Positions 9,138-17,341 of a DNA stretch of 54,718 nucleotides are shown piece by piece. Position numbers and translations under genes: made by a program. This DNA comes from Patescibacteria group bacterium (GTDB lineage: Bacteria > Patescibacteriota > Patescibacteriia > Patescibacteriales > GWC2-42-12), in assembly GCA_028707005.1 (NCBI GenBank), contig JAQTVB010000005.1, positions 1 through 54,718 of the forward strand, in the 5' to 3' direction. How positions within the stretch are numbered: position 1 is the stretch's first letter; every line of letters starts with the position of its first letter. The notes below the pieces were generated by a model. The model was not told the DNA's origin, did no database searches, and saw only the letters and a program-made list of their open reading frames with translations.

Positions 9138-9168
9138 AAACGCCGGCTTAATACCGGCGTTTTTTTGT
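9138..9168. terminator. Strong intrinsic terminator
   Basis: AAAAACGCCGGcttaataCCGGCGTTTTTTT. Confidence 0.9.
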
Positions 9169-9178
9169 AATAATATTT

Positions 9179-9934
9179 TTACCTTAGGGTCCAGCCGCCA
9201 TCAACAATAATCGTCTGGCCGGTAATATAGCTTGACTTTTCCGAAGCCAAAAAAACCACGGCGTTAGCGATGTCTTCAGGCTCGCCCATCCGGGCCAAAG
9301 GAATCATGGCCACGGTTTGCTTTTTAGCCGCCTCGGCTGCGGTTCTGGGCTGATCAGGCTGGCTGGCGCCTGGCGTATCAATCGCTCCGGGCGCTACCGC
9401 GTTGACGGTGATTTTTTTTGGCGCTAGTTCCAAAGCTAAGGCCCTGATCATGGCGTTGATGCCGCCTTTGGAGGAGCAATAATGGACCAACCCCTCAAAA
9501 CCTATGAAAGCGGCCACGGAAGAAATATTGATTATTCTGCCCTGCTCCGGCATGATCTTAATTGCTTCTTGGGAGCAGAAAAAAACGCTCTTTAAATTCA
9601 CGGCCATCACCTTATCCCAATCGGCCTCCGCCATGTCCTTGAAAGGAACGAAAGGAAAAATACCGGCGTTATTTACCAGAATATCCAACCCGCCGAATCC
9701 TTCGGCCGTTTTGGCGAATAGTTGCTGAACAGCGGCTTTCCGGGAAACGTCGCACTGCACACTAAGAGCTTTAGCGCCCAGCTTTTTTATCTCCTTAGCG
9801 ACTTTTTCACAGTTTTCTAAATTAATGTCCGAGACCACGACCTTGGCGCCTTCTTTGGCTAAAGCCAAGGCAATGCCCCGGCCGATTCCCTGGCCGGCGC
9901 CGGTAACAATGGCGATTTTATTTTTTAATGACAT
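9179..9934 (-). CDS. SDR family oxidoreductase (FabG-like)
   Basis: VTGAGQGIGRGIA, NNAGI, YCSSKGG, SYITGQTIIVDGGWTL. Confidence 0.93.
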   Translation of the reverse strand: MSLKNKIAIVTGAGQGIGRGIALALAKEGAKVVVSDINLENCEKVAKEIKKLGAKALSVQCDVSRKAAVQQLFAKTAEGFGGLDILVNNAGIFPFVPFKDMAEADWDKVMAVNLKSVFFCSQEAIKIMPEQGRIINISSVAAFIGFEGLVHYCSSKGGINAMIRALALELAPKKITVNAVAPGAIDTPGASQPDQPRTAAEAAKKQTVAMIPLARMGEPEDIANAVVFLASEKSSYITGQTIIVDGGWTLR

Positions 9935-10044
9935 ATTTTTGTGGTATCAAATTTGATAATTAGAGCATGTCCTGCATAAACAAGTATAACAAAAAAAGCG
10001 CCATCTGCAAACATAAGCCGGATATATTATGATGCCATGCAACA

Positions 10045-11091
10045 TTAACCATCCATCCGTTCTTTTCTCTTATACCAACCTGGCGGTAAAGTTACTCTGT
10101 TTTCTTTTGCGTATTGCTCGGCTTGTTTTAAAATGGCTAGCGCTTCCTTGTTCTTCCCTTCTTCTGAAAGGTCGGCAAAATCTTGGAATAGCATTACTAG
10201 ATGTCCCAGATATTTTTCTGTGCGACGCTTTTCAAAACCGCCCGGTTGATCAGTGCCTAAACCCGAATAAATAGTGGCATTGGGAAATTGCTCTCCGGCT
10301 GCCCAAAGAGCGGTCAATAAAGTTCCGCCCTTATCAACCATATCATCTGCTATGATAACCGTTTGCGTAGTAGCGTCAGTCTCGCTTGCTTCAAATACCG
10401 CCTTTTTGCTTTCTTTGTCCACTGCAATTACAAAAGAATCCACATTAATAGAATGATCGCCATATTTCTCTATGATTTTTTTTACCAATTCAACATAAAC
10501 GCTCCCGCCGCTTAAAATACCGCTAATTTTTGTATTTTTTTTAAAAAATTTTTCAACCGCATTCACGGTTAAGTCGTTTGTTCCTCTTAAAAATTCTTGG
10601 AGCACATATCTTATCTCATCCTGCGTCAACCTGTGGTCTGGTGAAGTTATTGATTGCGCTTTTTCTTCAACCCGGGCAAGCATATCGTCTATTGCTCGAA
10701 AAAGATTTGTAATTGAAAACTGCGGCGGCGTGGCGTGCCCGGAATCGGCATCCTTATCCGCATATTCCTCTTTCTTTTTTTGGAGCTCTTCAAGAAAAAC
10801 AGGGCTGATTGGAGACGGTTTCTCGCTAAGCGCTTGGTTAAGAATCACATCGGCCATCTGGGTAGAAAATTCATGGGCTTCTTCTAAATAATTTTGACGC
10901 AAACTCGGATCTTGCTCCGCCAATGCTTGTGTTCTTAATTTGCGTAAAATACCAATCCCGCCTTGTAATTTTCTTTCGTTTTCTAACTTAAATTCTTTTT
11001 CTTGTTCAGTGAGCGGCGGCCGCTCGCGCTTCTTAAAAGCAACGAGGCTGCCGCTTAGCATTGATTCAAAACTCATTGAGTTAAATGGCAT
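10045..11091 (-). CDS. Phosphoribosyltransferase-domain protein
   Basis: PRPP loop TQTVIIADDMVDKGGTLLTAL. Confidence 0.7.
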   Translation of the reverse strand: MPFNSMSFESMLSGSLVAFKKRERPPLTEQEKEFKLENERKLQGGIGILRKLRTQALAEQDPSLRQNYLEEAHEFSTQMADVILNQALSEKPSPISPVFLEELQKKKEEYADKDADSGHATPPQFSITNLFRAIDDMLARVEEKAQSITSPDHRLTQDEIRYVLQEFLRGTNDLTVNAVEKFFKKNTKISGILSGGSVYVELVKKIIEKYGDHSINVDSFVIAVDKESKKAVFEASETDATTQTVIIADDMVDKGGTLLTALWAAGEQFPNATIYSGLGTDQPGGFEKRRTEKYLGHLVMLFQDFADLSEEGKNKEALAILKQAEQYAKENRVTLPPGWYKRKERMDG

Positions 11092-11108
11092 ATATTAGAA
11101 AAAATAAA

Positions 11109-11138
11109 TTGGCTGAACTTAATGGACGAAGTTGGTAC
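11109..11138 (+). repeat. Boundary repeat R1 copy a (divergent)
   Basis: TTGGCTGAACTTAATGGACGAAGTTGGTAC. Confidence 0.85.
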
Positions 11139-11644
11139 TATGATTTCTCAAGAATCTTTTTAAGCCGATCAATAACCGCTTTTTCCCAATATTTCATTGA
11201 ATACCAGCGTATCAGCGGCCGAGCGACAATACGCAGCCATTTTTTATGAATGGTGACTTGATAGGTATAGTCAATCAAAGTTCCTTGGGCGTGCGGAGAC
11301 AGCAACAGCTCTTCATGTCCAGAAGTCCCAAATTGATAGCTGTTATTATCTGAAATAAAGCCCTTTCCCGGAAGAATTTGAGTCTTCATCTTCACCTGGA
11401 ATCTTTTGCCGAATGATCTTACGGTTGCGTCCATCTCCAGGTAATTTCCAGCACGCTTATTGATCCGTATTGATTCGGCGACCTTGGGAAAATGCTCCGG
11501 AAATCTTTCGAAGTCGGTCATTATTCGAAAGACATCATCTATGGGAGCTTTAACGACCCATTGATTGTGCAGTGTTATTTCGTTCATATATAGTATTTTA
11601 CAATAATGCGCTGAACTTAAAATGTAGGCCATTTTTTTAATCAT
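11138..11644 (-). CDS. SRPBCC / polyketide cyclase-like protein
   Basis: NQWVVKAPIDDVFRIMTDFERFPEHFPKVAESIRI. Confidence 0.8.
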   Translation of the reverse strand: MIKKMAYILSSAHYCKILYMNEITLHNQWVVKAPIDDVFRIMTDFERFPEHFPKVAESIRINKRAGNYLEMDATVRSFGKRFQVKMKTQILPGKGFISDNNSYQFGTSGHEELLLSPHAQGTLIDYTYQVTIHKKWLRIVARPLIRWYSMKYWEKAVIDRLKKILEKS

Positions 11645-11663
11645 AGCAAATTATTTCAAAATA

Positions 11664-11695
11664 AAAAAGCCACGCCTAGTTAGGACTGGCGTGGT
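11664..11695 (-). terminator. Terminator downstream of the 11729 gene
   Basis: Minus strand CCACGCCAGTcctaACTAGGCGTGGCTTTTTT. Confidence 0.8.
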
Positions 11696-11728
11696 GGATG
11701 ATGGACGCTTGGGAGAAAGCGCCGTCAT

Positions 11729-12616
11729 TTAATAGCGGACGATTTCACCGAGCAAAGTGACTCCCATCTCGTGCAGTTTCGCCTGAACGAAGCCGGCGAG
11801 TCCTTCCTTGGGTTTAAAGAACAGTAAACGACGGAGGTTAAAAATGTAATCGCCACGATGGATATCAACAACACTCCGTAATTCTTCATCGGTCACTTGT
11901 ATCCGGTAGCAAACTGCCGGATTATTGCTGAGCGCGTAGCCTGATGACATATAAAGTACTGAGTACTCTGACATGCCTTGCTTAAACGGATTAACGTTTC
12001 CCTCCGTGAATAGCCGCTGGTCAAAATAAAAAACGACGAGAATCTCGTTCCGATTAGGACAATAGAACGAGACTTGAACGTGACGAAGAAAATCGGTGTC
12101 GGTCGCGAGATTAATCTCGCATCGGTGAGTCGACGACCAAATAGAACCGTCCCTTTCGTCCGGATAAAAGATTTCCATTTCATGGCATATCGCGTTGGTG
12201 CTGCCAGTGGGCATATTCCATGCATTGCTCTCTGCACCACGGAAACGCCCGCCCCAGTTTTCGCAACCGATCACATGTCTTCTTTGAGCCAGCTTCTTCC
12301 AGAAAAACTTCGTGAAGCCCAGCCCCAGGCCTAGACCCTCAAAGGAGGCGGCCATGATGACCCAGCGTTCGCCGTTAGCTTGCATGACCCGCCAAACTTC
12401 CTTCAACCCCTTCCTCATGGCGATTGACGGCCGACAAGTATCCGATATTACCGGCCCAACGCTCAACTCTTCCAAGTTGGTCGGGCTCGTCGCCGTTAAG
12501 AGCAAAGCCAGCAATGTCTTGGTTTCGCTCTGGCATGCCGGGAAGTTGCTTAACACGCTGCCTTCCCAAGCCCGCCAGGTTTTTGTCTTTGTGTAATCTA
12601 ACTCTTTTACTTTCAT
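11729..12616 (-). CDS. Hypothetical protein
   Basis: 295 aa ORF, long structured leader, terminator downstream. Confidence 0.6.
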   Translation of the reverse strand: MKVKELDYTKTKTWRAWEGSVLSNFPACQSETKTLLALLLTATSPTNLEELSVGPVISDTCRPSIAMRKGLKEVWRVMQANGERWVIMAASFEGLGLGLGFTKFFWKKLAQRRHVIGCENWGGRFRGAESNAWNMPTGSTNAICHEMEIFYPDERDGSIWSSTHRCEINLATDTDFLRHVQVSFYCPNRNEILVVFYFDQRLFTEGNVNPFKQGMSEYSVLYMSSGYALSNNPAVCYRIQVTDEELRSVVDIHRGDYIFNLRRLLFFKPKEGLAGFVQAKLHEMGVTLLGEIVRY

Positions 12617-12825
12617 TGTTAATGTCCTATTGGCTAGTTAGAACTTCACCGACTCTCGCCAGAGAGCTCTACGGTGAGCCGAGCCGTAGAAGTGAAGACC
12701 TCGGCGCACCCGCGCCTTGCCCTGAGGTAGTTTGAATCCGCGGCTTTTGGCTCTCCTGAGCCTGCTACCAGCCTGGCAGCTGCCGCTCACTCTCCCGAGT
12801 GCTTCTCTTGGACAATCAAAGAGAA
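12617..12825 (-). promoter_or_regulatory. Structured GC-rich leader (candidate riboregulator)
   Basis: About 200-nt leader with consecutive stem-loops: CTTCTCTT..AAGAGAAG, CACTC-GGGA-GAGTG, GGCTC-AGGA-GAGCC. Confidence 0.45.
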
Positions 12826-12879
12826 GATATATTACTATAACTTATAAATCATATAATGGCAATACTAAATCTTTTTATT

Positions 12880-12911
12880 AAAAAACAACCCTAATCTTAG
12901 GGCTATTTTTT
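12880..12911 (-). terminator. Hairpin terminator between R1b and the next gene
   Basis: Minus strand AGCCCTAAgaTTAGGGTTGTTTTTT. Confidence 0.75.
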
Positions 12912-12912
12912 C

Positions 12913-12942
12913 GTTGCTGAACTTAATGGACGAAGTTAGAAC
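12913..12942 (+). repeat. Boundary repeat R1 copy b
   Basis: GTTGCTGAACTTAATGGACGAAGTTAGAAC. Confidence 0.95.
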
Positions 12943-12946
12943 TTAC

Positions 12947-13468
12947 TTACATTGCCCCGACATTTTCCGCCATATTCTTTGTGCCGATAAAAGCAAGAAC
13001 GTCAATACTCGGATCAGATAGTCTAATTAAATCAAGGCCAGGGCGGTCAAATATTTCCACCCCCTTTTTCTGCTCGCCACCCAATAAAAATTTTTTTAAC
13101 TTATCAAATTCACTAGTGTTTAAAACAAAATCAATATCGCCCGCTTCTTTATGCTGATCGGGTTTACGAACATAGAAATAGGTGTATGTAGCGCCTGGTA
13201 AATCGCCTTGGGCAGGAATTATAATAGGCTCATAAAGACGATAATATTTTTTATTCCAATTATCAGACTCTTCTGTTAATTCCTGACGCAATTTTGTGAG
13301 AAATTTATATTCATCTTCATAATGGCAGAATATTCCGATATTGCCCGCGACCGGAAGATATCTTCCATAAATTTCTTTGCACAATTCAAAACACCTTGAA
13401 TGGGTATATTTTATTACTCCTAGTAGCTGATCTTTGTTCTCTATGGGACTAAATCTATAAGATTTCAT
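12947..13468 (-). CDS. Hypothetical protein
   Basis: 173 aa ORF between R2a and R1b. Confidence 0.65.
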   Translation of the reverse strand: MKSYRFSPIENKDQLLGVIKYTHSRCFELCKEIYGRYLPVAGNIGIFCHYEDEYKFLTKLRQELTEESDNWNKKYYRLYEPIIIPAQGDLPGATYTYFYVRKPDQHKEAGDIDFVLNTSEFDKLKKFLLGGEQKKGVEIFDRPGLDLIRLSDPSIDVLAFIGTKNMAENVGAM

Positions 13469-13484
13469 TTTTTATTTTACCTTG

Positions 13485-13516
13485 AAATTAGCCAAAAGTT
13501 AATTTGTACTATATTT
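13485..13516 (+). repeat. Boundary repeat R2 copy a
   Basis: AAATTAGCCAAAAGTTAATTTGTACTATATTT. Confidence 0.85.
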
Positions 13517-13522
13517 CATTAA

Positions 13523-14083
13523 TCAGGATTCATAATTAATTCTTAGATTTTCTATAAAATTTCGTAATTCAGTCGTAACAAAACGTAGAACACGCGGAAT
13601 AAATTTTTTCTTTTCATCATCTGTTAATCGCGCTAATTTATCTAATGGCCAAACTTCAAAACCAGAAATCTCTTCAGGCTCAATTTTTAAATCTTGGACA
13701 TTGCCTCTATATACATAGGCGTACTGAAATCTAAAAACATTGTTAATTGTTTTGCTCATCTTATCTTCTGAATATATCTTAACTTTGCTTATAAAAATTA
13801 GGTCATTTGCTTTAATTTTAATCCCCGTTTCTTCTTCGGTTTCCTTAATGGCAGTCTGCTCATAACTATCCCCGATCTCTACGTGTCCGCCGACGGTCGC
13901 GTCTAATAGATTTGGAAAAGTGTCTTTATCTTTAGCCCGATGCTGAAAAATTATTTCTTTATTCGGAGTAATAAAATAAATGTGGATTTCCCGGTGAAGC
14001 AAACCGCTCTTGTGAATTTTTTCTCTGGTTTCCTGGCCAATTATTTCGTCATTTTCATTTACAATATTTAAAACATTTTTCAT
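13523..14083 (-). CDS. NUDIX hydrolase
   Basis: Nudix box GHVEIGDSYEQTAIKETEEETGI. Confidence 0.93.
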   Translation of the reverse strand: MKNVLNIVNENDEIIGQETREKIHKSGLLHREIHIYFITPNKEIIFQHRAKDKDTFPNLLDATVGGHVEIGDSYEQTAIKETEEETGIKIKANDLIFISKVKIYSEDKMSKTINNVFRFQYAYVYRGNVQDLKIEPEEISGFEVWPLDKLARLTDDEKKKFIPRVLRFVTTELRNFIENLRINYES

Positions 14084-14090
14084 AGTTTTC

Positions 14091-14120
14091 CTTGCTGAAC
14101 TTAGTGGACGAAGTTAGAAC
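14091..14120 (+). repeat. Boundary repeat R1 copy c
   Basis: CTTGCTGAACTTAGTGGACGAAGTTAGAAC. Confidence 0.95.
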
Positions 14121-14122
14121 CT

Positions 14123-14872
14123 TTATTTATAAATAACTAAATTAATTTGAGAATAAATACCAATTTTATGCAATACCCTGTAAAATAAATTTTTACTTTT
14201 CACAGTCTCTAAAGATAAATCTTTAAATTTAAAATTATTCTTTTTTAAAAATTTAACCAAGGAACAAGGGGTGATTCTTGTTAAATTTGTAAAATATTCA
14301 CTCCTTCTGTCTGAAACTATATTAAAATATATTTGTTCAATGAATTTTGGAAGAAAAGGAAAATAATATCGCTTATAATGAAATTCGTAAGGATATAAAT
14401 AGTTTGGGCATTTTAGCCATAACACTCCGCCCGGCTTTAATACTCTCACCATTTCTAAAATTGCTTGCTGGTAATTTTTTATATGTTCAATAATAAAAAT
14501 AGAAACGACAATGTCAAAAGTATCGATATCAAATGGTAAATTTTCAGCGCGCGCGTTTTCTAAAACAACTTCCTGATTTTCCTTGCTAAATAATAGTTTG
14601 GATGTCTCCAGGGATAATTCATCCGGCTCAACGCCATAGCCGATTACCCCTTCATTAACTGCCTCAAATAAAAATTCTCCACAACAAGAACCAACGTCTA
14701 ATAATTTTTTATTTTTAATAGAAATCAATTTTTTTAATTCCTCTAAACTTCTCTTTCCGCCCTCCCTGTTTATTCTTCTTTCCATTCTTTTTTTAAAATT
14801 TTTCATTCCGAAAATGCTACTATATATTTTCCACCTTTCCTTTAATAAATTTAAATATTTTTCCTCCAGCAT
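14123..14872 (-). CDS. Class I SAM-dependent methyltransferase
   Basis: LLDVGSCCGEFLFEA...FDIVVSIFIIEHIKNYQQAILEMVRVLKPGGVLWL. Confidence 0.9.
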   Translation of the reverse strand: MLEEKYLNLLKERWKIYSSIFGMKNFKKRMERRINREGGKRSLEELKKLISIKNKKLLDVGSCCGEFLFEAVNEGVIGYGVEPDELSLETSKLLFSKENQEVVLENARAENLPFDIDTFDIVVSIFIIEHIKNYQQAILEMVRVLKPGGVLWLKCPNYLYPYEFHYKRYYFPFLPKFIEQIYFNIVSDRRSEYFTNLTRITPCSLVKFLKKNNFKFKDLSLETVKSKNLFYRVLHKIGIYSQINLVIYK

Positions 14873-14896
14873 AATAAATTTTTTAAGCTACTTATT

Positions 14897-14926
14897 GTTG
14901 CTGAACTTAATGGACGAAGTTAGAAC
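14897..14926 (+). repeat. Boundary repeat R1 copy d
   Basis: GTTGCTGAACTTAATGGACGAAGTTAGAAC, identical to copy b; contains the stop codon of the SDR gene. Confidence 0.95.
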
Positions 14927-15624
14927 CTGTATTTCTGAACAATCGGCCTTCTAATTATTAAGTCTTGTTCTGGCTTATCAGCCATTAAATTTTTAATAAC
15001 TTTTTCCGCGACATCATCAACTTGCATATATTCCTTTATATCATCGGGATATTTTTCTTTATAAATATCGGTTTGTATTCCGCCCGGATAAACGGAGTAT
15101 ATTTTAATTTCAGGATTAGCAATTTCTTTTCTGATTGATTCAGTTAAACCTTTAATCGCAAACTTAGATGAAGAATAGGCGGAAAGTTTTGGCTTGCCTT
15201 CAAGCCCAGCCGTGGAGTTTATATTAATAATCAAACCACTGCCCTGTTTTTTAATCTGCCGCAAGGCGATCTGACAACCATAAAAATAACCGAAAAAATT
15301 CATCTCAAAAAGATGGTGTAATTTTTTTATATCTACTTCTTCAACCAAGTTTGGCGCAATTTGAATCCCCGCATTATTAACCCAAATGTCAATCGTCCCG
15401 TATTTTTCTAAAACGTATTTACCCAAATTTGATAAATTGTCATAAACCGTCACGTCGGCTAAAAAAGAATCAACCGACAATTCCTTGGCAGTCTTTTTCA
15501 ATTCTTTTTTATCTTCACTGGAAATAATTACTCTGCAAGCTTGTTTAGCAAACTGCGAGGCTAAGGATTTACCCAGCCCCTGGCTACCACCAGTAATAAC
15601 TACAATCTTATTTTTTATTTTCAT
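14920..15624 (-). CDS. SDR family NAD(P)-dependent oxidoreductase
   Basis: VVITGGSQGLGKSLA, NNAGI, YSSSKFA. Confidence 0.92.
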   Translation of the reverse strand: MKIKNKIVVITGGSQGLGKSLASQFAKQACRVIISSEDKKELKKTAKELSVDSFLADVTVYDNLSNLGKYVLEKYGTIDIWVNNAGIQIAPNLVEEVDIKKLHHLFEMNFFGYFYGCQIALRQIKKQGSGLIININSTAGLEGKPKLSAYSSSKFAIKGLTESIRKEIANPEIKIYSVYPGGIQTDIYKEKYPDDIKEYMQVDDVAEKVIKNLMADKPEQDLIIRRPIVQKYRF

Positions 15625-15641
15625 AATATATTTATATTGCC

Positions 15642-15676
15642 TAAAATTAGCCAAAAAGTTAGTTTGTACTATATTT
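15642..15676 (+). repeat. Boundary repeat R2 copy b
   Basis: TAAAATTAGCCAAAAAGTTAGTTTGTACTATATTT. Confidence 0.85.
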
Positions 15677-15713
15677 AATTGATTTTTAATAAAATATATG
15701 CTATCATAAAAAT

Positions 15714-15776
15714 ACAGTTAGCTGTAGAGCTAGCTGACATCAATTGCAGAATCCTGCCTCACGGCAGGATTTTTTG
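15714..15776 (+). ncRNA. Candidate small RNA antisense to the 3' end of an NYN gene
   Basis: Promoter TTGATT(15679)-17nt-TATCAT(15702); terminator ATCCTGCCtcacGGCAGGATTTTTT (15751-15775). Confidence 0.45.
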
Positions 15777-16380
15777 CTGGCTTTAATTCCACTCTTAAAA
15801 GTTCATGGCGAAAATCAACGATATCAAAATAATGATTGGCGGCCGGCGGCAGTTCTTTTGCTACATGGCCGGTTCGAGAAAATATAATTGAAACTTTTCC
15901 TTGACCACGCAGAAATTTAAGCAGATATTCAAAATCACAATCTCCGGAAAATAATATGAATGTCTTATAATCCTTTAATTTATGCACCGTATCAACCGCA
16001 ATTTCAACATCAAAGTTGGCCTTACGATGCGGATGAATGTCGGAATGATCATTATATTCTTTTAGTGGCTTAGTGTTTAATTTAAAATTCAATCCTTTTT
16101 TCAAAAACCACAAAAATTTAAAATGATTTTCAGTATTAAAATCAGCAGAGTAAAATCTTATATTCTGTAAATCGCAATTGTTTTTAAAGAAACCTTTAAA
16201 CTTTTCATAATCAATTCGCCAGCACAACCGATAAGATTCATATTTTCTAAACTCGTCGGGGATATCCTTGGGATTAACCCACATATCCTGAACCGAACGT
16301 TCTAAATTTGCGGCATCAATAAACACATAAGTTTTTCCTTTAATCGCTTGATGCAATTTTTCGTGGTAAGGATTAACCAT
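15730..16380 (-). CDS. NYN domain protein (LabA/DUF88-like)
   Basis: KTYVFIDAANLERSVQD...VEIAVDTVHKLKDYKTFILFSGDCDFEYLLKFLRGQGK. Confidence 0.88.
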   Translation of the reverse strand: MVNPYHEKLHQAIKGKTYVFIDAANLERSVQDMWVNPKDIPDEFRKYESYRLCWRIDYEKFKGFFKNNCDLQNIRFYSADFNTENHFKFLWFLKKGLNFKLNTKPLKEYNDHSDIHPHRKANFDVEIAVDTVHKLKDYKTFILFSGDCDFEYLLKFLRGQGKVSIIFSRTGHVAKELPPAANHYFDIVDFRHELLRVELKPAKNPAVRQDSAIDVS

Positions 16381-16423
16381 AATATAATTAATTTACACCT
16401 TTCGTTAATCGTGGTCAACAACA

Positions 16424-16458
16424 AACTAAAAAATAGCTCCATAATTAGAGCTATTTTT
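16424..16458. terminator. Bidirectional hairpin terminator after R1e
   Basis: AAAAAATAGCTCcataattaGAGCTATTTTT. Confidence 0.8.
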
Positions 16459-16460
16459 CG

Positions 16461-16490
16461 CATGCTGACCCTAATGGACGAAGTTAGAAC
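16461..16490 (+). repeat. Boundary repeat R1 copy e
   Basis: CATGCTGACCCTAATGGACGAAGTTAGAAC, abutting the stop codon at 16491. Confidence 0.93.
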
Positions 16491-17120
16491 CTACTGAAAT
16501 ACCGTACCTGGCGCCAGATTAGAATCTAGACAAAAATTTTCATCCATTTTTCTGACAAAATATTTTTCAGCCTCAATATTTTTTATGCATCCGGCTACAT
16601 AATTTTTATCCCAAGCCCGGTCTGACAATTGTTTTTTTATGCGCTCAGGGTCATCAAATATCTCCCCGATATCAATAAGAACGATATTCCCCTTTTCATC
16701 AAGCCCGTAATTTTTTGTTATATTAAAACTTTTGTCGATCACTCCTATTTCTAATAACTGTCTGTTAAAAACAATAAATTTATCAATGATTGACTTAATC
16801 AATTCTGTGTTTGAGTTTAGAAATACATCATGAAGCGGGATTGCTTTGTCTTGTTCGTAATCAAGCCCCGCCAGAAATTTTGGGTTACCAATCCATAATC
16901 CAGGTATTCTCCCGCTTTTAATAATTTCAAATGACGTCAAAGCTTTTTGCTTCGAGCTTTTGGAAAAGTTTGGGATCATCATAAAAGAATCATCGCGAAA
17001 CGGAAATATGCTCTTTAAGATAACCCAGTATGATTTAAGCGGCGAATGGAACTTCTTAAATACGCGCCCGTTCCCCAAATCATATATGCTATATTGCCAT
17101 CCTTCTCCTATTTTTTTCAT
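16491..17120 (-). CDS. Protein-kinase-fold-like hypothetical protein
   Basis: KKIGEGWQYSIYDLGNGRVFKKF ... IDKSFNITKNYGLDEKGNIVLIDIGEIFDDP resembles a glycine-rich loop and a DFG-like metal site (YrbL-like). Confidence 0.5.
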   Translation of the reverse strand: MKKIGEGWQYSIYDLGNGRVFKKFHSPLKSYWVILKSIFPFRDDSFMMIPNFSKSSKQKALTSFEIIKSGRIPGLWIGNPKFLAGLDYEQDKAIPLHDVFLNSNTELIKSIIDKFIVFNRQLLEIGVIDKSFNITKNYGLDEKGNIVLIDIGEIFDDPERIKKQLSDRAWDKNYVAGCIKNIEAEKYFVRKMDENFCLDSNLAPGTVFQ

Positions 17121-17161
17121 AATAATTTAATGCATCTCAGTTACCCTAATAAACATATCGT

Positions 17162-17337
17162 GGCTGGCATTTTATAAATTAGCTCGAACTGAATTCAAAA
17201 AAAGGTTTTAAACTCTCTTTTGAAAGCGCCTCCGCCCGAAGCGGACAGGCTGCCCACGCTTTTAAAAACAAGGCATTTTCCCGCGGGCGAAAGCCCGCTC
17301 CGCACATTTGTGCGGTTTGGCGGCAAATTCTTTTTTA
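17162..17337 (+). repeat. Composite boundary repeat R3 copy a
   Basis: GGCTGGCATTTTATAAATTAGCTCGAACTGAATTCAAAAAAAGG...GGCGGCAAATTCTTTTTT. Confidence 0.9.
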
Positions 17338-17341
17338 TGAA

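Noticed and set aside
11893-12735. Alternative ORFs on both strands around 11.9-12.7 kb
   Set aside because: They overlap the 295-aa ORF and the structured leader; low-complexity or shadow frames of GC-rich sequence without start signals.
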